Source: Paenibacillus sp. CF384
GTDB taxonomy: Bacteria > Bacillota > Bacilli > Paenibacillales > Paenibacillaceae
Assembly (NCBI RefSeq): GCF_900106745.1
Contig: NZ_FNNV01000009.1
Location: 124,001-188,000, forward strand
Direction of reading: 5' to 3'
Length of the DNA: 64,000 bases
A model generated the notes under the pieces. The model searched no databases, was not told where the DNA came from, and worked only from the letters and a program-made list of their open reading frames with translations. Made by a program: the position numbers and the translations under genes. This document shows, piece by piece, positions 36,353 through 45,639 of this stretch. Every line of letters starts with the position of its first letter. Within the stretch, counting starts at the first letter, position 1.

Positions 36353-36480
36353 CGCCGGTACCCACACCAACATACCTACCTCGCCCGACCCACGCCGGTT
36401 TCCCACACCAACATACTCTCCTCGTCCGACATATCGCCGGTACCTACACCAACATACCCAACGCGCCCGGTATTCGCCGG
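36353..36480 (+). repeat. C-rich tandem repeat, three units of 40-42 bp
   Basis: Each unit starts with CGCCGGT, then CCCACACCAACATAC-like sequence and a CTCGYCCGAC segment (units at 36353, 36393 and 36435, with a final CGCCGG at 36475). Units differ by several bases. It lies immediately before the 235-bp duplication. Confidence 0.8.
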
Positions 36481-36499
36481 TCCTCCCCGGAGACAAACC

Positions 36500-36970
36500 T
36501 TGAAATGTAATAACTACAACTCGAACGGAGAATTTGTGAATAAGTATGTAGCTAACGTGTACCCAATACAATTGAACTACTGAAAACCAATCGTATTTCC
36601 TGATAATATAGATTTGACTTGTACTTCATACACTTCACATACCACCAAAGGCATGAAAAGAGAGATTGTATTGTACTAAGTGCACGTTAACATTGTCGAG
36701 TCGTGCAGTAGGAGTGACCGCGTACCTTAACACTTTTTGAGATGTATAAACTACACTTCAAACGGAGAATCTGTGGCAAAGTATGTAGTTAACGTGTATC
36801 CAATACAATTGAACTACTGAAAACCAGATGTATTTCCTGAAAAAATAGATTTGACTTGTACTGCAAACACTTCACGTGCCATCAAAGGCATGGAGAGAGA
36901 GATTTTAATGTAATTAGTGCATGTTAACATCGATTCGAGCAGTAGGAGTGATTTCGTACCCTAACACTTT
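36500..36970. repeat. 235-bp tandem duplication
   Basis: Copy 1 is about 36500-36736 and copy 2 about 36737-36970. The offset is 237 bases at the left end and 234 at the right. Shared blocks include CCAATACAATTGAACTACTG and TAGATTTGACTTGTACT. Copy 2 ends inside the C-terminus of the gene at 36914-37606; copy 1 therefore includes a duplicated stub of that gene. Confidence 0.85.
36680..36736 (-). pseudogene. Duplicated C-terminal stub of the nuclease-like gene
   Basis: On the minus strand this segment encodes K-V-L-R-Y-A-V-T-P-T-A-R-L-D-N-V-N-V-H, matching K-V-L-G-Y-E-I-T-P-T-A-R-I-D-V-N-M-H at the end of the complete gene. Only about 19 codons remain and there is no start, so it is a remnant of the 235-bp duplication or of a lost second gene copy. 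Confidence 0.75.
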
Positions 36971-37606
36971 GGTGCCTTTGCCCGAGATGACAGGACGAAG
37001 TTTACCTTTGGAGACCAATTCACGGATATGGCGTAGTGTCGTACGGTAATTGATAGTGAGGTGTTTTGAAATATCGATTGGTTTGACGGGTTTCCCTAGC
37101 ACAAGCGCAAAACGCATGACCTCCTTTTCGATTAAGAGAGAACGACTGATGCTTTGTGCATTAGGCTGGAATTGATTCAAATAAAGTCGCAGCAAACTAA
37201 TAATTAATTCAGGTTTCCTTTCTATATCGTCGTACGGAATGGAAATTAATCGATAGCCGATTGCTTGAACATAAATCTCTCGGTTACAACTGCCGCTGAA
37301 CTTGAAACGGTCCATATCCCGGGCATGGGATGAAAAACTTTTGACCTCGATGAGCAGCTTTTGATATCCGCCTGGAGGCAAAAATGCGAAGTCTGCAAAC
37401 CATGGCCTGCCACGCCAATCTTCGATTTCGAACTCGGGATGCAGATGTTCCAAGCTTCCTCTAAGCTCCCACCAGATACTGCGAGCGAACAAAATTTCCC
37501 CGTGTGCATGTCCGCGTTCCAATCGACCTTTGCGTTCTCCTGATCTTAAGCTGAGGTGATGAGTCAACCATTTCTTATGTGCTTCGTCGAATCCATGCAA
37601 TGCCAA
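36914..37606 (-). CDS. Uncharacterised PD-(D/E)XK nuclease-like protein with C-terminal winged helix
   Basis: 230 residues, no assigned function. Residues 55-90 look like the core of a restriction-endonuclease fold: Asp72 in FADFAF and Glu87-x-Lys89 in LLIEVKSF, the D...ExK pattern. LHPEFE (55-60) precedes it. The C-terminal 75 residues resemble a winged helix (LGKPVKPIDISKHLTINYRT). It starts with TTG 37606 after TAGGAGG. A homologue lies at 51308-51988 with the same layout, and in both Asp is at position 72. A single gene with no obvious partner, next to repeat DNA. Could act in DNA repair, defence or regulation; none is shown by the sequence. Confidence 0.7.
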   Translation of the reverse strand: MALHGFDEAHKKWLTHHLSLRSGERKGRLERGHAHGEILFARSIWWELRGSLEHLHPEFEIEDWRGRPWFADFAFLPPGGYQKLLIEVKSFSSHARDMDRFKFSGSCNREIYVQAIGYRLISIPYDDIERKPELIISLLRLYLNQFQPNAQSISRSLLIEKEVMRFALVLGKPVKPIDISKHLTINYRTTLRHIRELVSKGKLRPVISGKGTKVLGYEITPTARIDVNMH

Positions 37607-37639
37607 TTTGACATCCTCCTATATGAAAATAAAAATGAA

Positions 37640-37680
37640 AACGCCCCGAGACATCCTTATGGGATGTTTCTCGGGGCGTT
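37640..37680 (-). terminator. Rho-independent terminator, minus strand
   Basis: AACGCCCCGAGA at the left pairs with TCTCGGGGCGTT at the right, with an inner CATCC/GGATG stem. On the minus strand it is followed by TTTTCATTTTTATTTT. It ends the galactosidase transcript and lies just upstream of the nuclease-like gene. Confidence 0.82.
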
Positions 37681-37777
37681 CTTCGCCATCTATTGCAGTT
37701 TAACGCCTTTAGGTCCATTTCGTCTAGATTTGATTACTGAACCATAACGGATTTTGAATGTGTCGATTTGGTTTTGT

Positions 37778-39886
37778 CTAAGTCCACCTAAATTCGACGA
37801 GTACTTCAGCATCGGTTCCATCGCATGCGATGGAGTAGAAGCCCTGCTCGGAGCGGATTTCTACTGCTTGTCCGTTTACAGTTGCGGATACTGGTGCGGT
37901 CTTCGCCGCGAAACCGTATACGCCGCCTTCGCGCAATAACACGGTTGCGCGATCCGGTTGAGCGAGCATCCATTTGACGGTTGCTGCCGAGACGTACTTA
38001 TTGATAAGGCCGAAGCTTGCAAAGCCGTTACGGTAAGGGGCGGCTGTGAACAGCTGCGGTTTGCCGCGTTCAACCGTGAAGCTATAAACCCCAGACTCGT
38101 CCAGCAACGAAGCGTTACGGCCGAAGTAGTCGTAAACGGCATATTCGGCGTCAGCCTCCAGCCCGTCAATGTCACTCAAGCGGAACTCGCCTTCGATCGG
38201 CGCAGCTTCCGTATGAATGTGGAAGGCAGCGAGCAAGCCGCTGTCGCCGGAGCGGCTCATGATTTTGAGCGGAACCGCGGTTTCGACGGGGTTGACCAAC
38301 AGAACATCCTCTGTCGGTACGCCTGGTTTGTCGGCACGAAGCACACGGCCGTCAGCCAAAATAAGCGGGCGAAGTACGTCAGCATCGGTTTCACCGACTT
38401 TGTCGCTGATATAAACCGGGCCGCCGCTAATTGCTCGGAGCACGGCATGATCACGACTATCCTCGTGGGAAGTCCACCAGATATCCCAATCGCCCCAGTA
38501 CAGCGTGCTGTGATAGAACGAATTGTAGGCGTTCTGCAGCGCGTGCTCGCGGAACCATTCCGGTTTGGCCGGATAGAAATCGTCGCTGTTGCGCGAAATC
38601 GCGGAATTGACGCGGCTCCAAACATTTTCCTGTGCCATGCCCATGCAGTTAATCAACCGACCGTCGAAATATAGCGATGCCGAAGCTTCGAGCGCTTCAT
38701 GCAATCCTTTCGCCGCTTGTCCAAGAGGCTGCTGGCCTTTGACAAATTCGATCAACGAGCTCTGGCTGTCGACCTTCAGCATATCGATGCCTTGCCCAGC
38801 CAACCAGCTATGCCACTGTTTCCAGAAGCCGAAGCCTATCTTCGCATCTGTGCTAGGGACGAGGCGCCCGGCAGTGTCGGCCTGCAGTAGGTCACGATGT
38901 TTAAGGGCAATCTCGCCCTCCGGGTCAACGCCATGCCAATAACCCGTGAACGCGTGCCAGACGCCAACCCAATTGACGCCGTACTCATTCTTGAGCTTGC
39001 TTACCGTACCGGCAAGCCCGTCCGGAAACTTCGAGCGATCTTCCTGGAACGAAACAAGCGTTTTCTCGCGGACCGGTGACCAGCCGTCATCGATCATCAC
39101 CCATTTCACCGGGACCTGCTTATAGCGCAGCTCATCGGCTTTCTCCTCAATGCCTTTCTGCGAAACATCATGATAGAACGCATCCCATGTGCACCACCCC
39201 AGATATTCGAAAACTTCCGGGTATCGCTTCGACTCGCGCAGACGAACCGGCTCATTCCGAGCTAGAAATACCGATTCAGCGGCTTTCTCGACAACTTCAT
39301 AAGCACTGTCACCTTCATGCAAAACAAACAGAAGCTCGCGACCCGTCCTTACACCGCGAAGCAGCGGAGAAATAACAAACTGCAGCCCCTCACCGTCACC
39401 GCGCAGCGTGGTTTTGAACACATTCGAGCATTGCGGGAACAGCTGGGTATAGCGGCCGTTCGCTTTCCAGAGCAGCGCTTGCGTTTTCTCCGGGAGCGCA
39501 GCTGTGCTCTTCGCCATATAAGGCCGCGTCCACCACCACTTGTACGCATTATAGTGTGCCAGTACACCTTCCAAGTTGCCGACAGGCTCGCCGACCGACA
39601 GCACGATGCCATTATCTGCTGCCAAAGCATGCGTGACACCGAACACATCCTGCTTTAATTGAACGGACATATACGCGCTCACGGTGTGCGCATAACAACG
39701 AAGCTCAAGCGTCAGATCGCTTGTTTCTTCCGTATCATGGAAAGGCAATAGATGCGTTTCGTAGCGGCCAAGTTCATCTTGACCACTGTCACCTTCCACC
39801 CAGCCTGCCGTTTGATAACTAGGGGTATCGCCATTCTCATAAGTAACTTTAAGTCCATATCGGTTAAATAAATGTTGTGGTTTCAT
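37778..39886 (-). CDS. GH36/raffinose-synthase-like alpha-galactosidase (Sip1-related)
   Basis: 702 residues. It has an N-terminal beta domain (about 1-220) and a TIM barrel opening with YLGWCTWDAFYHDV (228-241), then WVMIDDGW (262-269), GVWHAFTGYWHGVDP and the nucleophile Asp373 in MLKVDSQS. The arrangement matches the raffinose synthase/Sip1 branch of clan GH-D, whose bacterial members are less well characterised than GH36 galactosidases. No signal peptide. AAAGGAG precedes the ATG. An inverted repeat in the leader may be an operator. Monocistronic and divergent from the rhamnose operon. Confidence 0.85.
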   Translation of the reverse strand: MKPQHLFNRYGLKVTYENGDTPSYQTAGWVEGDSGQDELGRYETHLLPFHDTEETSDLTLELRCYAHTVSAYMSVQLKQDVFGVTHALAADNGIVLSVGEPVGNLEGVLAHYNAYKWWWTRPYMAKSTAALPEKTQALLWKANGRYTQLFPQCSNVFKTTLRGDGEGLQFVISPLLRGVRTGRELLFVLHEGDSAYEVVEKAAESVFLARNEPVRLRESKRYPEVFEYLGWCTWDAFYHDVSQKGIEEKADELRYKQVPVKWVMIDDGWSPVREKTLVSFQEDRSKFPDGLAGTVSKLKNEYGVNWVGVWHAFTGYWHGVDPEGEIALKHRDLLQADTAGRLVPSTDAKIGFGFWKQWHSWLAGQGIDMLKVDSQSSLIEFVKGQQPLGQAAKGLHEALEASASLYFDGRLINCMGMAQENVWSRVNSAISRNSDDFYPAKPEWFREHALQNAYNSFYHSTLYWGDWDIWWTSHEDSRDHAVLRAISGGPVYISDKVGETDADVLRPLILADGRVLRADKPGVPTEDVLLVNPVETAVPLKIMSRSGDSGLLAAFHIHTEAAPIEGEFRLSDIDGLEADAEYAVYDYFGRNASLLDESGVYSFTVERGKPQLFTAAPYRNGFASFGLINKYVSAATVKWMLAQPDRATVLLREGGVYGFAAKTAPVSATVNGQAVEIRSEQGFYSIACDGTDAEVLVEFRWT

Positions 39887-39913
39887 CTGCTAATCTCCTT
39901 TGCCGCTTCAATC

Positions 39914-39938
39914 GTGCTCTGCCAATTGAGCAGAGTAC
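39914..39938 (-). promoter_or_regulatory. Inverted repeat in the galactosidase leader
   Basis: GTGCTCTGC (39914-39922) faces GCAGAGTAC (39930-39938) with one G-T pair and a 7-base spacer. It lies 28-52 bp before the ATG. It could be an operator or a leader hairpin. Confidence 0.45.
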
Positions 39939-40040
39939 AACTGTAATCATAACGGAAATGCCCTGCATGCTAGGAGGGAAATAGGTCTTGCAAAGGTGGA
40001 AAATCGTCTGTAGTTGCATAGGGATGAAATGTTGACCATT

Positions 40041-40133
40041 CAGCGCTTCGGAGCTGATATAGCGCACCAGGAAGTCTACATCGGAGCGGATTCGGCGAAT
40101 GGAGTTCATGAAGCACAACAGGGGAGCTACATG
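40041..40133 (+). repeat. Degenerate solitary units of the 51-bp repeat family
   Basis: GAAGTCTACAT at 40071 and GAAGC at 40110 are 39 bp apart, exactly the spacing inside the units at 52015-53285. Read in one plus-strand frame both give the pattern A-D-x-A-x-x-E-V-Y-I-x-A-x-x-A-x-x-x-H-E-A. About 1.5 to 2 units are present, with many differences. Confidence 0.6.
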
Positions 40134-40226
40134 AAGAGCACCCACCTTACAAAAAGCTCGGAAACACAGCGCAGTTTCACCTTCGCTGCCCATTCCGAGA
40201 TCTTTTTGTTTTTCTTTGATTTTCTG

Positions 40227-40255
40227 TATTCAAAAACAAACAAACATGTTACACT
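40227..40255 (+). promoter_or_regulatory. Candidate rhamnose operon promoter
   Basis: TATTCA (40227-40232) and TACACT (40250-40255) at 17 bp spacing, with a TG one base before the -10. A T-rich stretch with TTTTTGTTTTT (from 40202) faces AAAAACAAACAAA (from 40232); the repeated AAACA steps may be the DeoR-type operator. Confidence 0.5.
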
Positions 40256-40297
40256 ATTTTCAACATCATATATCAAACTCATTCGGAGGTATTCACA

Positions 40298-42367
40298 ATG
40301 GTACAAAGTTTGTGGGAGCAAGAGAAAGCATCGGAACTGCAAGGCGGACTTGCGCAGTTGGTTTATCGTTCTAATATCATCGGTACGGATCGCCGTGTAT
40401 GCAACTGGGGCGGCGGCAACACGTCGAGCAAGACGACGGTTCAGGATTTCCGAGGTCGTGACATTGAAGTGATGTATGTGAAAGGAAGCGGCTCCGACCT
40501 TGCTACGATGAAAGCAGGCAACTTCACAGGTTTGCGCTTGGAGGATATTCGTCCGCTGTTCGAGCGCGATGAGATGTCCGACGAAGAAATGGTTGGTTAC
40601 CTCGCGCACTGCATGATCGACAGCAAGCACCCGCGCGCTTCGATTGAAACGCTGCTGCATGCCTTCCTTCCATTCAAACACGTGGATCATACACATCCGG
40701 ATTCCATCATCAGCCTGTGCTGCGCAGATAACGGTAGAGAGCTGGCCAAAGAAATTTTCGGCGACCGTTTCGTATGGGTCCCTTATGTACGCCCAGGCTT
40801 TACCCTTTCCAAAATGATCGCGCAAGGCGTGCTTTCGAATCCTAAAGCGGAGCTTGTGCTCATGGAGAAACACGGTCTTGTCACTTGGGGCGAAACGTCC
40901 GAGGAAGCTTACGCGCAAACGATCAAAATCATCACGGAAGCGGAAGACTTCATCGAAGCTCGTGTTAACGAAGCGAAGCTGTTCGGCGGCGTGAAGCACG
41001 CAGCGCTTGAAGCCGATGTGCGCAGAAGCATTGCAGCGCAAGTGATGCCAACGATTCGCGGCGCAGTAAGCGATGCGAAGAAAATGATCTTAACCTTCGA
41101 CGATGCAGACGATGTACTGGCATTCGTTGGCGGCGCGAAATCCCCGGAGCTGTCCCAAGTCGGAGCAGCTTGCCCGGATCACCTCGTTCATACGAAGGTC
41201 GTTCCACTCTTCATCGATTGGACCCCGAACGTGAGCGACATAGACGGCTTGAAAGCGATTCTGAAAGAGAGCGTCTCTGCGTATAAGAAACAATATGAAG
41301 CCTATTTCGATAGGAATAAGAACGATGGCGACGTGATGTTCGAAGCAGCGCCTCGCGTTATTCTGATCCCGGGAATCGGCATGATCAATACAGGCAAGAG
41401 CTGGTCCAATTCCAAAGTAAGCGGTGCACTCTATCACCGTGCCATTGCGGTTATGCGCGGTGCAACAGCGCTTGGCGAATTCGTCTCCCTAAGCGAGAAC
41501 GAGTCCTACAACGTGGAGTACTGGCCGCTAGAGCTGTACAAATTGTCGCTTGCTCCTGCAGAAGCAGAATTCTCCCGCAAAGTGGCGTTCATTACCGGCG
41601 GTGCCGGCGGTATCGGCAGCGAAACGGCTCGCCGCCTCGTTTCCGAAGGCGCGCACGTCGTGCTTGCAGACCTGAATTTGGAAGGTGCGGAGCGAGTAGC
41701 CGGCGAAATTAATGAGAAGTTCGGCGAAGGCCGTGCTGCAGCTGTGAAGATGGACGTTACGAGCGAAGAAGCGGTTATGGCGGCTATCGCAGAAACAGCC
41801 ATCACATACGGCGGTATGGACATCATCGTGAACAATGCGGGTCTTGCAACCTCGAGTCCTTTTGACCAAACATCCTTGAAAGAATGGAACCTGAACATGA
41901 ACGTGCTTGGCACAGGCTACTTCCTTGTAGCTCGTGAAGCGTTCAAGCTGATGAAAGAGCAAGCCATCGGCGGCAATATGGTATTCATCGGCTCCAAAAA
42001 CTCCGTTTATGCGGGCAAGAGCGCATCAGCGTATAGCTCGGCCAAAGCACTAGAGGCTCACTTGGCACGCTGCGTGGCTGCAGAAGGCGGGGAGTTCGGC
42101 ATTCGCTGCAATACGATTTTGCCGGATGCGATTCTGCAAGGTTCTACGATTTGGAACGGCAGCTGGCGCAACGAGCGGGCAGCCGCTTACGGCATCGAGC
42201 CGGATCAACTGGAAGAGTACTACCGCAAACGGACGACGCTGCTCGTGAACATCTACCCGCGCGATATCGCTGAAGGCGTTGCATTCTTCGCATCGTCCAA
42301 GGCTGATAAGACAACCGGCTGTATGTTGACAATCGACGGCGGCGTGCCGGCAGCATTCACACGATAA
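40298..42367 (+). CDS. rhaEW: Bifunctional rhamnulose-1-phosphate aldolase / L-lactaldehyde dehydrogenase (RhaEW type)
   Basis: 689 residues in two domains. The N-terminal class II aldolase/adducin domain (about 1-420) has NWGGGNTSSK and metal-binding HVDHTHPDS. The C-terminal short-chain dehydrogenase (about 428-689) has FITGGAGGIGSETA, NNAGLA and YSSAK (catalytic Tyr and Lys). It cleaves L-rhamnulose-1-phosphate to dihydroxyacetone phosphate and L-lactaldehyde, then oxidises the aldehyde. This fused form is that of B. subtilis RhaEW (YuxG). CGGAGG precedes the ATG. First gene of the rha operon. Confidence 0.93.
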   Translation: MVQSLWEQEKASELQGGLAQLVYRSNIIGTDRRVCNWGGGNTSSKTTVQDFRGRDIEVMYVKGSGSDLATMKAGNFTGLRLEDIRPLFERDEMSDEEMVGYLAHCMIDSKHPRASIETLLHAFLPFKHVDHTHPDSIISLCCADNGRELAKEIFGDRFVWVPYVRPGFTLSKMIAQGVLSNPKAELVLMEKHGLVTWGETSEEAYAQTIKIITEAEDFIEARVNEAKLFGGVKHAALEADVRRSIAAQVMPTIRGAVSDAKKMILTFDDADDVLAFVGGAKSPELSQVGAACPDHLVHTKVVPLFIDWTPNVSDIDGLKAILKESVSAYKKQYEAYFDRNKNDGDVMFEAAPRVILIPGIGMINTGKSWSNSKVSGALYHRAIAVMRGATALGEFVSLSENESYNVEYWPLELYKLSLAPAEAEFSRKVAFITGGAGGIGSETARRLVSEGAHVVLADLNLEGAERVAGEINEKFGEGRAAAVKMDVTSEEAVMAAIAETAITYGGMDIIVNNAGLATSSPFDQTSLKEWNLNMNVLGTGYFLVAREAFKLMKEQAIGGNMVFIGSKNSVYAGKSASAYSSAKALEAHLARCVAAEGGEFGIRCNTILPDAILQGSTIWNGSWRNERAAAYGIEPDQLEEYYRKRTTLLVNIYPRDIAEGVAFFASSKADKTTGCMLTIDGGVPAAFTR

Positions 42368-42384
42368 GAGAGGTTGGTGCGGGC

Positions 42385-42756
42385 ATGTATCAAGCAAGAG
42401 GCGAGAAACACTGGATTATTCCGGACGGTTATATTCCGCCAACAAGTAAAGGTTCACTTGAAAGCCATGAATCAGTATGTGTGCTTAACTGTGCTTCCGA
42501 GGACGCACTGATTCGGATGACGATTTTCTTCGAGGATCGCAATCCTATCGAAAATATTCTTGTTGTCGTACCGGGCAGACGAACCAAACATATCCGTACC
42601 TCTACACTGTCATCTGGCGGAGAGTTCATCCCGGTCGGCGTTCCATATGCGATTGAAGTATTGAGCGATATACCGATTATCGTGCAGTACAGCCGTTTGG
42701 ATGCAACTCAGGCGGAAAATGCATTAATGTCAGTCGTAGCTCATCCTCTCAAATAA
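42385..42756 (+). CDS. ASRT-like (sensory rhodopsin transducer fold) protein
   Basis: 123 residues. [11 protein letters not shown] at the start, HESVCVLN (about 30), [10 protein letters not shown] and [16 protein letters not shown] near the end match the Anabaena sensory rhodopsin transducer family (DUF1362-like). The fold is a small beta-sandwich that in other proteins may bind carbohydrate or DNA. GAGAGGTTGG precedes the ATG. It sits between the aldolase and isomerase genes of the rhamnose operon, so a rhamnose-related role such as mutarotation or sensing is possible; no RhaM mutarotase is seen in the window. Confidence 0.8.
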   Translation: MYQARGEKHWIIPDGYIPPTSKGSLESHESVCVLNCASEDALIRMTIFFEDRNPIENILVVVPGRRTKHIRTSTLSSGGEFIPVGVPYAIEVLSDIPIIVQYSRLDATQAENALMSVVAHPLK

Positions 42757-42776
42757 CGATAAAAGGAGCATGTGAG

Positions 42777-44069
42777 ATGGACCAAACAATTCAAGCCAAT
42801 TATGAGGCAGCCAAAGCGCTGTATGCACGCCATGGTATCGATGTGGATGCGGCACTTGAGCAGCTGGCTCAAATTAAAATATCGATGCACTGCTGGCAGG
42901 GAGACGATGTTCGCGGCTTTCTGAATAAAGGCCAAGCGCTTACAGGAGGCATCTCCGTTACGGGGAATTATCCTGGGGCTGCCGGTACACCGGAAGAACT
43001 GCGCTCGGATCTGGAGCTTGCTTTCTCCTTGATTCCGGGTAAGCACAAGCTGAATCTGCATGCGATTTATGTGGATACCAACGAGCAAGTTGAACTGGAC
43101 AAAATCGAACCGAAGCATTTTCAGAAATGGGTGGATTGGGCGAAGGAGCAAGGCCTAGGACTAGATTTTAACCCAACCTGCTTCTCCCATGAGAAGTCGA
43201 AGGACGGCTTCACGCTGAGCCATCCGGATCCGGAGATTCGTCAATTCTGGATCGACCACTGCAAAGCATCTCGCAAGATCGGAGCTTATTTCGGCGAGCA
43301 GCTCGGTCAAACCTGCGTCACGAACGTATGGATTCCGGACGGCTTCAAGGATACGCCGGCGGATCGTTTGGCACCGCGCAAACGACTCAAGGATGCACTG
43401 GATCAAGTATTCGAGGAAGAGTTGAACCCAGCTCATAACCTAGATGCAGTAGAGAGCAAGCTGTTCGGCTTGGGCTCGGAAGCCTATGTTGTCGGTTCGC
43501 ATGAATTCTATATGGGCTATGGCATGCAGAACAATAAACTGATCTGTCTGGATGCGGGCCATTTCCATCCGACGGAAGTCATTTCGAATAAGCTGTCTGC
43601 GATTTCGCTCTTCACAGATGGCATTCTGCTGCACGTCAGTCGCCCAATGCGCTGGGACAGCGATCATGTCGTCACAATGGACGATGAGCTGATTGATATC
43701 GGTCGTGAGCTAGTTCGCGGCGATCTGCTTAGCAAAACACATATCGGCCTTGATTTCTTCGATGCCAGCATTAACCGTGTGGCCGCTTGGGTTATCGGGA
43801 CGCGCAACACGATCAAAGCGCTGATGAGAGCAATGCTGGATCCGGTTGAAGCGCTGCGCCAAGCTGAACTTGATGGCGATTATACGACTCGCATTGCGCT
43901 GCAAGAAGAATTCAAGTCTTACCCGTTCGGTGCGGTTTGGGATTATTACTGCGAGAAGAACGGTGTGCCTGTGCGTGAAGCATGGCTTGCCGAAGTGAAA
44001 GCTTACGAGCAAGCAGTGCTGCTGCAGCGTGGCAAAGAACCGGTCGAAGCAGCAGAATCTAACGTATAG
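42777..44069 (+). CDS. rhaA: L-rhamnose isomerase
   Basis: 430 residues, the usual length. [10 protein letters not shown] at about 30-40 is the family motif; metal ligands are in [28 protein letters not shown], and [17 protein letters not shown]. It converts L-rhamnose to L-rhamnulose in the cytoplasm. AAAGGAG precedes the ATG. Second enzyme gene of the operon, separated from rhaB by 11 bp. Confidence 0.95.
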   Translation: MDQTIQANYEAAKALYARHGIDVDAALEQLAQIKISMHCWQGDDVRGFLNKGQALTGGISVTGNYPGAAGTPEELRSDLELAFSLIPGKHKLNLHAIYVDTNEQVELDKIEPKHFQKWVDWAKEQGLGLDFNPTCFSHEKSKDGFTLSHPDPEIRQFWIDHCKASRKIGAYFGEQLGQTCVTNVWIPDGFKDTPADRLAPRKRLKDALDQVFEEELNPAHNLDAVESKLFGLGSEAYVVGSHEFYMGYGMQNNKLICLDAGHFHPTEVISNKLSAISLFTDGILLHVSRPMRWDSDHVVTMDDELIDIGRELVRGDLLSKTHIGLDFFDASINRVAAWVIGTRNTIKALMRAMLDPVEALRQAELDGDYTTRIALQEEFKSYPFGAVWDYYCEKNGVPVREAWLAEVKAYEQAVLLQRGKEPVEAAESNV

Positions 44070-44080
44070 GAGGATGCAGC

Positions 44081-45553
44081 TTGCCAAGCATTCTGGCTTA
44101 TGACCTTGGAGCCAGCAGCGGAAGAGCGCTGCTAGGCCGATTGAATAATCGCATCATTGAGGTGGAGGAGCTTCACCGATTCGGCAATGACCCGGTCGGC
44201 GTCGGCGACCGTTTGCAATGGGATATTCTCCGCTTGTTTCATGAGATCAAACAGGGACTGCTGAAGGCTAAGCATGCCGGCGAAACGCCGGCAAGTCTTG
44301 CCATCGACTCTTGGGCGGTCGACTTTGGTCTAATTGGCCGAGGCGGCGAGCTGCTTGGCAATCCATACCACTATCGGGATCATCATACCGATGGTGTTAT
44401 GGAACGCACGAAGGCGCGCTTGACGACGGAGATGATTTTCGGCCGGACAGGAATTCAATTTCTGCCGTTCAATACGATCTATCAGCTTGCGGCGCTGAAG
44501 GAAGCGAACTCTCCGCTGCTTGAGGGAGCAGAGCGTTTCCTCATGATCCCGGACTTACTTCGTTACTTCTTGACCGGCGAGATGCATAATGAATTCTCCA
44601 ATGCGACAACGACACAGTTGTACAATCCGCTTGAAGGACGCTGGGACCAGCCGCTGCTTGAAGCGATTGGGATCTCGCCATCGCTGTTCGGCGACGTTGT
44701 TCAGCCTGGTGCACGAGTGGGGCAGTTGCGGCCTTCTCTTATGGAAGAGCTGGGCATCGGCGCTGTTCCTGTGTATGCTGCAGCCGAACACGACACGGGT
44801 TCTGCGGTTGCGGCGGTACCGGCGCTGGAGCGTGATTTTGCCTACTTAAGCTGTGGCACTTGGTCTCTGATGGGGACGGAAATCGATCAGCCTATCATTA
44901 ACGAGCTTGCGCAAGAGTTGAATTTCACGAATGAAGGCGGCGTTTATGGTACGTACCGTCTGCTCAAGAACATTATGGGGCTGTGGATCCTGCAGGAAAG
45001 CCGCAGAGCCTGGGAACGTGCAGGTCAATCGTACAGCTTCCCTGAGTTGATCGCGATGGCGGAGAAAGCGCCGGCGTTCGCTGCTCTCATCGAGCCGGAT
45101 GATCCGATGTTCCTTCATGCAGGCGATATGCCGGCTCGGATCCGCCAATATTGTGTGTCAACGGGGCAGACCCCACCGGCAACACCGGGCGAAATCGTCC
45201 GCTGTATTCTGGAAAGCCTTGCACTGAAATACCGTTATGTGCTTGAATTAACAGAGCGGCTTTCTGGCAAATCGTTCAGCGGTTTGCACATGGTAGGCGG
45301 CGGCATTCAGAATGTGCTGCTATGCCAGTGGTCAGCGAATGCGATCGGCAAGCCGGTGTGGGCCGGTCCGGTTGAAGGAAGCGCACTTGGCAACCTAGTC
45401 GTGCAGTGGATCGCGCAAGGTGAGCTCTCTGATATTTGGGAAGCGCGTAAAGTGATCCGGGAGTCGTTCCCTGTTGTGGTGTACGAGCCGCAGGAAAGCC
45501 AACTATGGGAAGATGCATACGGGAAATTCCGTGCTTTAACGGGACTTATATAA
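44081..45553 (+). CDS. rhaB: Rhamnulokinase
   Basis: 490 residues of the FGGY kinase family. The N-terminal ATPase lobe begins AYDLGASSGRALLGRL; substrate segment LAIDSWAVDFGLI (about 74) and the C-terminal lobe motif MVGGGIQNVLLCQWSAN (about 401). It starts with TTG 44081 after ATAGGAGG. It phosphorylates L-rhamnulose to L-rhamnulose-1-phosphate, the substrate of the RhaEW aldolase. Confidence 0.95.
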   Translation: MPSILAYDLGASSGRALLGRLNNRIIEVEELHRFGNDPVGVGDRLQWDILRLFHEIKQGLLKAKHAGETPASLAIDSWAVDFGLIGRGGELLGNPYHYRDHHTDGVMERTKARLTTEMIFGRTGIQFLPFNTIYQLAALKEANSPLLEGAERFLMIPDLLRYFLTGEMHNEFSNATTTQLYNPLEGRWDQPLLEAIGISPSLFGDVVQPGARVGQLRPSLMEELGIGAVPVYAAAEHDTGSAVAAVPALERDFAYLSCGTWSLMGTEIDQPIINELAQELNFTNEGGVYGTYRLLKNIMGLWILQESRRAWERAGQSYSFPELIAMAEKAPAFAALIEPDDPMFLHAGDMPARIRQYCVSTGQTPPATPGEIVRCILESLALKYRYVLELTERLSGKSFSGLHMVGGGIQNVLLCQWSANAIGKPVWAGPVEGSALGNLVVQWIAQGELSDIWEARKVIRESFPVVVYEPQESQLWEDAYGKFRALTGLI

Positions 45554-45639
45554 TTGAAGATGGCTGGCTGCGCCGCTTGAAGGCGGGCAGCCAGTTCATG
45601 TAGCAGGCAATACGAGCAGTTCGCGAGAAGAGGATGACT

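Larger units (their letters stand above)
36258..36913. other. Repeat-rich non-coding region
   Basis: 656 bp. It holds the esterase terminator, three C-rich units of about 41 bp, and the first and most of the second copy of a 235-bp tandem duplication carrying a truncated gene end. Nothing else is recognised; the open frame at 36263-36583 follows the C-rich repeats and has no ribosome site. Confidence 0.75.
39887..40297. other. Divergent intergenic region between galactosidase and rhamnose operon
   Basis: 411 bp. Contains an inverted repeat in the galactosidase leader, degenerate units of the 51-bp repeat family (40041-40133), and the AT-rich rhamnose operon promoter. An open plus-strand frame from 40014 runs through the repeats, is not preceded by a ribosome site and overlaps the rhaEW start. 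Confidence 0.75.

Noticed and set aside
36263..36583. 106-residue open frame after the esterase terminator
   Set aside because: Pro/Thr-rich product arises from the C-rich repeats; starts inside the terminator and has no ribosome site.
37690..37821. 43-residue minus-strand open frame ending K-S-R-R-N-G-P-K-G-V-K-L-Q
   Set aside because: The basic C-terminus looks protein-like, but there is no ribosome site and the start overlaps the galactosidase end. Too little support.
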